Positions 46,200-64,000 of a stretch of 64,000 nt of DNA are shown here, piece after piece. The translations under genes were made by a program, and so were the position numbers. Location of the stretch: assembly GCA_947568835.1 (NCBI GenBank), contig OX387603.1:9793943-9857942 (forward strand), in the 5' to 3' direction. Within the stretch, counting starts at the first letter, position 1. The number at the start of each line of letters is the position of its first letter. The notes under the pieces were generated by a model, which ran no database searches, was not told the origin of the DNA, and was given only the letters and a program-made list of their open reading frames with translations. The stretch is from Protonemura montana (lineage: Eukaryota; Arthropoda; Insecta; Plecoptera; Nemouridae).

Positions 46200-48060
46200 A
46201 TTAGTGGGCTGCGATATGATATCGACGTATTTTGTTTGCCCACAATGTGCTGCCAGTGACTTCTTATCTTCAAACCTTCTTACTCAGGTCTATATCCAGG
46301 CTTACTGGATACAACTAATCGACCACACCACTTGACCGGTCGCGACGAAACAAAAACTAAGCGACTCGTTACACTATTGGAAGCAGATTGGTGTTTTTCA
46401 AAATCAAGAATATTATTTCGTCTTGAAGTTACACGCGCGTTGTACAAGAGCCTGTTTCAGGCGTTTTTCCGGTGTTTTTCAGAAGTAATCGTTAAAGTTT
46501 TCGTAGCAGCTGTGGATCACAAATTTCTTCTATTAACAAACTACGCATACAACAAATATTCGAGCCAACCATTTTGAAAAGCATCCCTTATTAGTTGTAT
46601 CCAGTTATTAAAAATGGTTTTTTATATTGGATTTACCAACAAAAGTGCACGAAAAGAGATTTTTTAATCTCTTTAATCATTCTCTTTTTTTTAATTAATG
46701 AAAAATATGATTTTGTTCCCTGGACCTCCAGAAAAAGAAGATGAAGGCGATACAACCGCCTGAAATTTGCAAGACTTTGGCAGTGATGCTAACAATTGAA
46801 AACTTTGTGCGTTTCATTACAACATAACTATCCGCTGAGCATATTCTGACGTTCAAAAGCTCAAAAGCTCGCAATAAAACGGCAAAATAATTGGCGGCTT
46901 GTAAATAAAACTTTCGGTATTTTCAATCAGAAATAAATATAGGTATTTTAGTGGTATTTATGAACCCCGTAGGAGTTTTCGCGGTTCCATCATCATGCGA
47001 AAATCCACGTAAGCACAAAAGTAACCCATAAAAATGTTTCACAGTTCAATAAAATAAAATTAGATCCAGGAAGACCATTTCTCGACCGGAGAGATAAACT
47101 TCACTTTGATCAAAGCTTTGATAGCATACAAACTACAGAAGCTACGGACGTGTAAAAACACTCTTCATGAGCCCCACATTTGACCATCGACAGATGGTTT
47201 TACCATGGAGTTGGATAGCTTCACAGTGATACACTATTGGTAAACGTGTCGACCACGGAGCAACTAGGCCCATTTTAGGGCCGATACATTCTTCTAATCA
47301 GAGAATCGCTGTAATACGTGCACTTCAAAACAAAGCCGACATTATACAATAGCGGTCCGTGGGAAGTTACAAAATCAACGAACAATCCCTCCTTCACCAC
47401 CAGTCCATAGAATCTTCGTCTATACGTCTGTGGATGGCCCTTCACCACAATCTGTAACGTGCTCAATAGAGGTACGTGTGCGTGAATTTCGAGAAATGCG
47501 CTTAAATGGTAAAGTTCTACCGGTTCAACTGATTAGTACTCCTATTTTCTGGAGTAGTAAACAGGTAAGAACGCATTACAATTTTGCAAATGTCCACGCC
47601 TGGACACCACCCCTAAATGGCTTCGAAAGCCTTTCAGAAATGTTTTTGTTTTGTTTTTATTTATTTATATTTCTAGATTTTATTGTCCCGTTTTCCGGTC
47701 CATGCCCTTTCATAAAAAGGAACAGTAGTTATTTTTAAACGCGTTGAAAATAGTCATAATGCTTAAATCTTAAAACTTAAATTAGTAAAAATTAAATTAC
47801 AAATGCACAGTCATAATCACTAAATTCCATCGTTTGTACGACAGTCGTCACACGTGCATTCCTTCTTTTATAAAAATGCATCAATACTATAAAAACAATT
47901 TGTTATTAAATAATGCTTTGTTTTTACAGCTCGTTCTGCTTAATTTGGGGTTTTTGAGCCTAAGTGGCAGTCCATTATAAAATGAAGCGCCTAAATATAA
48001 AACATTTCATCTACTTATTAAGAGATTACCTTTGGTGTTTCTTTGATGACTGAAGAATAG
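46200..48060. other. Intergenic AT-rich DNA
   Basis: No exon, RNA or repeat family member was recognised. The last part must contain the promoter of the zinc-finger gene, but no TATA box or initiator stands out. Confidence 0.55.
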
Positions 48061-48137
48061 CGCAAAATGCGTGAATACAGACTCCTAGAGTTGTGCAAAG
48101 GAAAGGCCTCACTCTCCAACATTGACAAAATCGAGCG
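48061..48137 (+). other. Possible 5' UTR exon with a small upstream ORF
   Basis: An ATG at 48067 opens MREYRLLELCKGKASLSNID then KIE, and the frame meets a strong donor GTGAGT at 48138. Splicing to the acceptor CCACAG at 48508, six bases before the main ATG, would end the frame at a TAG after two more Arg codons. This exon would then carry a short uORF. Splicing straight to 48782 would leave out the ubiquitin-like exon. No RNA data support either. Confidence 0.3.
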
Positions 48138-48515
48138 GTGAGTGGACACGGAGATGAATACGATGCGATGTGGTGATATTCATGGACGTGAACATGGACA
48201 TGTTGGAATATTACTTTTAAAAATCACGCCTAATCGGTCAGCTGCTCTCCAACCGTCCTTTGATAATGTAGGTTGGCATACCTGAAGTAACCGTGGTTGA
48301 CGTTCGCATTTTGCGGACCAGCCGCATTATTAATAAACAAAATTATCTTTTTCGTATTAAAATAATTTCGACGAAGTCGAATTTCGTTCTGTTCTTCTGG
48401 TTTTCATCATATTAAGTTCAAGCCGTGGCTACTGACGTAAATAAAGGGCGGTAGCATCCGCCCAAGCCAAGCGCCCACATTTCACAACACCCCCAACCGG
48501 GCCACAGGCGCTAGA

Positions 48516-57634
<9,119 letters not shown>

Positions 57635-59010
57635 TCCCACCTGCAACCGAGATCAAGTGCCCACTTGCCGAGGGATACCAGCGTTCTCTCTCTCCATCGT
57701 CGGACGAATTTGATTCTATGTAGCAAAGCGACGGTAGCAGCAGTTGTTGCTGGGGCAGTTCCGCTGCCAAGTGCTTTCTTGCTGAATTTGTGGATGGAAC
57801 TTCAATGTAAAGTGAAAATCTTTTTAGGAAAATCAGGAAGAATGTTAGCGTTCCAGATGCTGGTTACATCTCTTCTTATCGTGTCTGAATGCATTAAAAA
57901 ATGAAAATGAGCAAAACAGTCGTGAAATCTTGATGAATCAAAGGGATAGTTCAGTGTTTCTTGTGCTCAGTTTTAAGGTTTTTCTTGTGAATCTAACCAC
58001 TGTGAATAATGCATTCCTCCTGGAAAAACTGACTGTGTTCAATTAATTTGTGCAACAATGAAACCAGTGAAAATACACTGTCAATGACGTGTTGAGCCAG
58101 GCATTTTGTGGAAACGAATTATGCCGTTTGTTTGTGAGCGTTGGAATCAAAAAAGATTACCAGCTAGAAGACACTGGAGTAGTGCTAAATGCCTGCAATG
58201 TGTTCAAGAATTTGTGGAGTCATTTGTTTTTGACAGTCATTTATTGCCGATATTTCTTTTCAAGTCGACTTGAATTTCTACTCGAAGTCAAGCATGTAAA
58301 TTTGAGTAATGTCCAGGTTGAGACAAAGGTTTGAAAGAAAAATACAAATACAATTCATAGGTGTGGGCTAGTTGCAGGAGACTGAAACTACTCATCTGAT
58401 CCCAGCAACCATATATAATTTAAAATGATATTTGGACATAATTCCACTATGACTTGACTTAACGTTAAAATTGATTTAGAAAATGTGAATTGTTCCGAAT
58501 CGGAACAGGAACTTAGATGATGCTTCAACAATTAAGTCCTTGACTAAACTACTTGTACAAAAGTGCTTCTAACCTGTTATTTGCACATTTCAAGTTTATT
58601 TAATTTAGTTTGCTCGTTAATTCATTGTTATGTAATGGAGCACTGAATGGTTAAGCATAGATAATTGTTTGTATTGTGAATTTATGGCTGCCACAGAGAG
58701 TTTGTCAAGTAATTGGCTAGGTAACACAGTTCCTAGGCAGTTGGCTGGGACATTTTGCCTTGCCTTATTGCCTACTTTTGTGACTTGTTCACTTAATTAC
58801 AATATATAATGTAAATATTAAGTATAGCTAGAAATTGTAAGGAAGAGAGACTACGCTCCTCTATTTATGTGTGTACATCACATGAAAATGAATTACATAT
58901 GTGATTTGAGTGACAGCCAAAGCTAAAGAGTTCAGTTTCAAATGTGCTGAAAAAATGTAAATACATACAATCGAATTTGTAAATATCAGATAAATAAATT
59001 AAAACTTTAA
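57635..59010 (+). other. Probable 3' UTR of the zinc-finger gene
   Basis: AT-rich DNA without further exons. The AATAAA at 58993-58998 is the best polyadenylation signal and would give a 1.4-kb 3' UTR. Confidence 0.5.
58993..58998 (+). terminator. Polyadenylation signal candidate
   Basis: AATAAA within TAAATAAATTAAAAC, about 1.36 kb after the stop codon, followed by T-rich sequence. Confidence 0.45.
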
Positions 59011-59613
59011 GATTTTAAATATGACTTGATATCAGTTTCTCTTGATTATATTTATCTCAAGTTTTCTTTTTCTGTAAAACCAAACATTGGCTCATTGAAG
59101 TTTTTATCCTGTTCTATAAACTAGTGCCCTGGTGTTGTCCACAAAAGTGTTGTTGGAGCGGAGTATTTCAAAATGCTTGATGATGTGTAAGCGGGAAAGG
59201 AGGAATTGGTTCGATAACTGAAGTATCCATTGCAATTTGTCACCATCGCTTCGCTTCTCTCGGTAAGTTCTGTAACTACTCCACTTTCCTCTTTAAAAGT
59301 TCAACGGAGAAACGGTCAAAACTCTTAATTTTGAGTTGTCGAGTGCTTCCGCACTGCTGGGTGTAGTGATCTAGTACCTCTGCACTGTTAGGTGTGGTGG
59401 TAGCTCTTGCTTGCAAGGACGAATAATAATTGTCAGTGATTTTTAATAGTTTTAAGTGAAAAATTCCAGACTGCCCGTTTTAAAACAAACTAAACATAAG
59501 GTGCGGTCGATGTCATGTAGCGACACGGTAAGACGGATTTTCAAACATGAAATTCAAATAGGTTCATCTTTCTTGACAATGTATGGCCGTGTGCGTGGCA
59601 CAATGGTATATTC

Positions 59614-60447
59614 TAAGGGTGTGCGAATAGTGGTTTTTGAGTTCGAATCGAATATCGAATCGAATTATTGTCAACAGTTTCAAACCGAATCGAATTTCGA
59701 ATAATTATTTACAAAAACATCGAATATCGAATCGAATGTCGAAGTATTTCATTTGATCGAAGTATTTTCGAATTGCTACTTTTATCACTTCATTTCAATT
59801 TCAAAACGCAGAATTCTGAATTTTTATTGCCACTTTGGTATTTATTAGCAAGTTTAGCATGTTTTAACTTCCAGTTAAACAGCATTCCGTAAGGTACATA
59901 CATATAGCTCCAGTCTTTTCCCTTTATTTACTACTAAAAAGTTTACCCATAATCTCATGTTTATCAAATCAGGGTGAGTTGTGACAGATAACCATAACAT
60001 GATAAACACTTTAAACAGCATGATCATAAAATAACAAAAATGAGCTTTTTGTAGTGGTCCCAAATTACACTCCTCTTATTATCATTGATGTTATTTTTAT
60101 CACCTTGCCTTTCCGTTTCTGCCTCACTCATATCAATATCCATGGTAGAAGCCAGAAGGGGTCAAAAGTACGTAAATAGAAGAAGATTTAAATAAGCAAG
60201 AACCAGAGTAAAGGCCATTTTGAATTTCATGTTTGGAATTCAATTTTGTGACGTGTGCTGCTCCCTAGTAGCCATTACATGAACCAACTTCGAAGTTGAC
60301 CTCGAAGTATTCGAACAGCGAATAATTTTCTTTCGAACCGAAGTATTTTCGAATGATTTTAAAACAACTAATCGACAATCGAAGTCAAATAATTCGATTC
60401 GATTCGAGCCGAATTATTCGTCAAGTTCGAAGCTTCGCACACCCCTA
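59614..60447. mobile_element. Non-autonomous hAT-type element (834 bp)
   Basis: The ends TAAGGGTGTGCGAA and TTCGCACACCCCTA are inverted repeats with one mismatch, and the element is flanked by a perfect 8-bp duplication GTATATTC (59606-59613 and 60448-60455). Eight-base duplications and TAGGGGTGTGCGAA-like ends are hallmarks of hAT transposons. Both subterminal regions are packed with TCGAAT/ATTCGA motifs, likely transposase binding sites. No transposase coding was seen, so it depended on a partner element. Confidence 0.88.
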
Positions 60448-60884
60448 GTATATTCGCTGCTTCGGTAACGCTGCTTCGCTACCTGGACCGGACCCACTCG
60501 ACAGAGGAACCATTTTACAGTTGGAATATGACATCGAACGTCCACCAGAGGTAGCTGGAGTCAGGAAACTTAAATATCTCAAAAATGCAAAAAAAAAATA
60601 CATGTCCGCTTGCTCATTCGGTGAAAGGCATCGAATTCATCGATCATATCATCATAGAATTGGTGAAAGTGCCCCGGGTTGCGGGGCACTTTTTGATTTT
60701 GGAGAAAATTACTAACTGTGATCCTTTAAGCAACTTGTTGCTAAGACATATTTGAAATGGAGGAAAAATTGACCTGAATATCTTTGTTGGCAAAGGAATA
60801 CCTTCATGGCAAAAAAATAATCGGTTGCATGAGCCTCCGTATGTAATTATGCCTCTGTTATCAACTGAAACAATAAGTCCACTG

Positions 60885-60950
60885 CAGCTCTGTGGGAAGC
60901 GTGCTTGCTGTCGAATCAGAAGGCATGCGTTCGATTCCCGGCAAGGTAGC
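60885..60950 (+). repeat. tRNA-like SINE head
   Basis: A-box-like GCAGCTCTGTGGGAAGCG and B box GCGTTCGATTCCC with tRNA-like spacing. The acceptor stem does not close, so a working tRNA is not supported. Confidence 0.45.
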
Positions 60951-61387
60951 TTTTTGGCTATGTCAAGCTCGAGTCGCTCTGGTATCGAATTATCGAACTA
61001 AGTTGCTGTGAATGCCAGATTCTGCCAACAGGTGGCGCTGATCGCAACGAAAATGTCAAACTGATGCGCTACTACCCAATCTAATATTCCTATGTGATGT
61101 CACGAAGGCCTGGCAGCGTTGATCTCCATGGTCGAGGTCTGCGTAGTAAAGCTGCAGTGATGTGTACCTGTGCTGGCATGGTGGTCATGGTGGTCATGGT
61201 GGTCAATAATAATAATAAAGTCTTATGTCCCACGATGATGGGCAATATTGAAGCTGTTATTGATGTCAAAAAAATTTTTGATTGAAAATTATCGATGTGT
61301 TGGTCACGATTGGTTCGGATTCTTCGCCGCTATCGTCACAGTTCAACAGTTTATCAGTCCCAAAAAAACATCTTCCTTCAGAGCAAC

Positions 61388-61456
61388 TCGGTTGGTCGAG
61401 CGGTTAAAGTCGTTGACTGATAACGATGAGGAACCGAGATCGATCCCCGTCCCAGG
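61388..61456 (+). repeat. tRNA-like SINE head
   Basis: A box TTGGTCGAGCGGTTAA and a B-box-like AGATCGATCCCCG, at the longer spacing of tRNAs with a variable arm (Leu/Ser type). The stems are imperfect. It is different from the other tRNA-like heads in the window. Confidence 0.45.
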
Positions 61457-62197
61457 CAGACTTGTAGTATGTCCATTGCTTTTTTTTTTCTAAGTGGTTA
61501 GTTACAGCGTGGGTACCAGGTGGCAGTGTCAAAAATTATTTGAATAATATAATGAAATAAATAATATAATAATAAATTTTCAATAAATAAGTTAATATTA
61601 TATATAAGAAATTAATAACGAGAAAGAAAAACAAACAATATTATATATTACAATGTTACGATGATTACAATCATTACAATGTTACAAGTGATACACCAAA
61701 CAACATTTAACAGACAGTCATTCACAGAACAAACACATTTATCCAACAGCACAATTACCATCACCACCCACACCACATGCCAAGGTAGAAGAAGAAAGAA
61801 GGATTCGCCCAACGGGCTAAGACCCGGCTATCCACATCAACAGAGCTGTGGATCGCACTCAGCCTCCCAAAAATGGTTGCCACGATCTAACGCGAAAATG
61901 CAAACCCTTCAGAGTTCGACCAGCTAGATTTGCCTATCAAACTCCGGTTGACCATCATAAGGCACCGAGGGTCTAGTCCTTAACTAAGTATAGCCGAATG
62001 GAAACTCGTGTTAAGTGCATTGCGTTACCCCAGAGAACTCTGTTGGGACATCGAGTAGTGATTGAGCAATTAATAAAAGGTCGATACATCAGTGATCGGT
62101 CGGTAACTACCGTGTACCTACTTGCTTAATTATCCAAGCGGCCGAATTGAAAACAACCGCGCGTTTTAACCCGTTTTACCGTCCATACTAGACCCGG

Positions 62198-62490
62198 TTG
62201 AATCGGTTAGTCTTGACGGTCTTGAAGGCAAGTGGACATTTATTTGCTTCTATACAATCCATAATGCAATACGGAATCATTCTGTGGGGACGATCAAAGA
62301 GTGCTGCCCACCAATTCACTCTAGAAATAAAAACACTTCGATCCATGACGAAGGCAAGCTACGACCCGACAACTGTCTGATTTATAAAATGTTCCTGTAA
62401 GACGCTATTTGACAGATTCGGACTCTTTACGTTGATAAAGTTGCTTCTTATTCACTCAGTGAAATACCATATTTCATTGAATATTACACA
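62198..62490 (+). pseudogene. LINE reverse transcriptase remnant
   Basis: The frame reads SIQSIMQYGIILWGRSKSAA, then after an in-frame TGA at 62378 continues CSCKTLFDRFGLFTLIKLLL. These match the region after the RT domain of Jockey/CR1-type LINEs (YGIxLWGxS... and CRxLFxxxxIxTLxSLY). The piece is short and carries stops. Confidence 0.65.
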
Positions 62491-62964
62491 ATAATATTGA
62501 CGAGGCATCAGAAAATAAAACACTCACAAATACGTCACGTGTCACGACTTGTACGCACATTGTACCCACACGCATGCAGTGGTTAATTTCTAAAAAAAAA
62601 TGTGGGTGGTCGCTTGACGATCTTCTTTTTGTGTGGGAGGGGGGGGCGGGTAGATCTTCTTGTTTTCTGTAAGTAAATAGTGGAATCATTGGTTGATAGT
62701 TGTGGCTTAGTGAAAAGAACATGTGTTTATTTTTGTCTCTAAGGTTGTGGTTTGTTGTCGGTTAAAAGACTTTATGTAACTAAAATGAGACTTACCCGAA
62801 GAGGACATAACCATCCTAAATGAATTTGAACCCAACAAATTTTTATTTTTTTCAGTAAAATACTTGTACTATTACCCTCCAATTTGTGGAAATGTCTAAA
62901 GAAATGAAAGGCGGACAGTACAAGTGACTGACGGGGTTTATAAAACAACAAGGCACATTCCAGG

Positions 62965-63902
62965 CATGGGCGTCCGCAGGATTTTTTCCAGGGGGGTGCA
63001 AATGCTTCCAAGGATATCGACAAAAGGGCTTCAACTAGGTGTGGGGGGGGGGGGGGAGGAAGAATTGCACGTTTTAAATATGTTGAATGAAAACTATTCT
63101 GGGCGAAACACTCGCCTCCCGCCACTGTGGACGTCAGCTTTGTAATCATATGCACTCGGAGACCATGGTTTTGTCACCAGCGTGTGTCTCAGTTTGTCGG
63201 TTAGGTCCTGATTCACGAAGTGGCCAATATCCAAAGCAGCTTGAGGACACAGATCACATTCAGTTTCAGAGGCTGGTATTGGATTTTCCGAATCCGCCGT
63301 CGTCGATGTAGATGCACATGCACTTTCAATACTGCGATCGCTGTTGCCATGGCTGTCCGAAATTTCACGCGCGTCATCGTTCGCCTTTCTCTTCACACTC
63401 GCACTATAAAATGTGCGTACATCCATCCTCTTACAATCAACAAACTTAAATAAAACGCCCGGGCTGACAAACCACCCTACTCGAGTCGCTCTCGACACAT
63501 AACTGACTTACGTAAAGTTGGGTTCGACCGGTAGGAAAACTAAAACTTCATTAAGTGTAAAATTCTGTTCGCGGAATCGGAATCACGAGGGAGAATTTTG
63601 GGGAAGTAGGTACCTGCAAAGTTCAACTGTTTTAGGATCCCAGTTTCATAGAATTACGCCGCGATTTTTTCGCTGGAAAGGTTGGATGGTCACTTCACCT
63701 TACCTCTCTAGAATGCAATACAAATTTAGCGTTTTCCGTTTAAATGGCACTATTTTAATAAATTAAATGAGAGAATATGTTTAACTTGCCCTTTTGAACG
63801 ATGAAATAACAAAGCCTTTATAGAGTGTTTATTTTGTAATGTTTAAAGATTTCCAGGGGGGTGCAAGCGCACCCCGCTTGCACTCCCCTTCGGACGCCAA
63901 TG
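62965..63902 (-). mobile_element. Internally deleted hAT-like element
   Basis: The ends CATGGGCGTCCGCAGG and CGGACGCCAATG are imperfect inverted repeats, and both are followed inwards by CCAGGGGGGTGCAA-type sequence. The element lies antisense, with the transposase N-terminus near the right end. A 14-base G run (63043-63056) lies inside. No matching target duplication was found, so the ends may be slightly misplaced or worn. Confidence 0.6.
63094..63498 (-). pseudogene. hAT transposase N-terminal fragment
   Basis: The likely Met is at 63426 (MDVRTFYSASVKRKANDD). It is followed by a Ser-rich stretch and ALDIGHFVNQDLTDKLRHTL then VTKPWSPSAYDY. That last motif resembles the entry to the TTF-type zinc finger region of hAT transposases related to ZMYM1-like proteins. 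The frame stops at 63094, long before a catalytic region, so the protein is non-functional. Confidence 0.5.
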
Positions 63903-63904
63903 GT

Positions 63905-63972
63905 CGCAAGTGTTATCGTGTGGCACCTGCCGTTACCACGTGTTGCCGGCCTCGTTTGCTCAGCAGACCGTT
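63905..63972 (+). repeat. Unnamed interspersed repeat, copy 3 (end only)
   Basis: GTGTGGCACCTGCCGTTACC, then ACGTGTTGCCGGCCTCGTTT and GCTCAGCAG, matches the right ends of 4144-4414 and 24838-25140. It directly abuts the hAT element, which may have inserted into this repeat and cut it. Confidence 0.65.
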
Positions 63973-64000
63973 CACAGCAAGGCTCTGACTCTGCAGAACT

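Larger units (their letters stand above)
60448..62190. other. Repeat-rich intergenic DNA
   Basis: It contains two tRNA-like SINE heads (60885-60950, 61388-61456), a nine-base tandem repeat with unit CATGGTGGT followed by AAT repeats (61177-61218), and an AT-rich low-complexity block (about 61540-61640). No gene was recognised. Confidence 0.65.

Overview
The window is nuclear DNA from an animal, almost certainly an arthropod. It is intron-rich, has no operons, uses canonical GT-AG splicing, has GC-rich exons in AT-rich introns, and is full of SINE-like repeats. The strongest taxonomic pointer is a zinc-finger gene with a ZAD domain, which is chiefly an arthropod domain. The order cannot be fixed from the sequence; a non-fly arthropod with a large genome fits best, because a Grb7/10/14 gene is present and, to my knowledge, Drosophila lacks one.

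Layout. (1) Bases 1-8283 are upstream DNA with one promoter-like GC/CT-rich patch (about 430-720), a retroelement-like 3' end and a 24-base poly-G run. (2) Bases 8326-43964 (+) hold a complete Grb7/10/14-type adaptor gene: 12 coding exons, 566 codons, order N-terminal tail - RA - PH - BPS - SH2. Its seventh intron is 15.6 kb and holds repeats, GC-rich islands and unexplained minus-strand ORFs. (3) Bases 45737-46096 (-) hold a small ORF for a probable secreted protein. (4) Bases 48516-57634 (+) hold a 13-exon, 850-codon gene whose predicted protein is a ubiquitin-like domain, then a THAP DNA-binding domain, a ZAD dimerisation domain and 13 canonical C2H2 fingers. All splice phases agree. I do not know this combination from described proteins, and it is the most notable content here. 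(5) From about 59 kb to the end the DNA is transposon-rich: a hAT-type non-autonomous element with an 8-bp target duplication, a LINE remnant, an internally deleted hAT element that still encodes the start of its transposase, and tRNA-like SINE heads.

Repeats. At least seven 5S rRNA-derived stretches and three copies of one SINE body occur; the copy at 50.6-51.1 kb joins the two into a full 5S-SINE. A separate tRNA-derived SINE with a conserved tail has five copies. Two further families, which I cannot name, have two and three copies.

The two main genes are not obviously linked in function. The first would act at the plasma membrane in receptor tyrosine kinase/insulin-type signalling, and the second in the nucleus on DNA. 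Exon borders were set by eye from splice consensus, reading phase and family alignment from memory; no searches were run.
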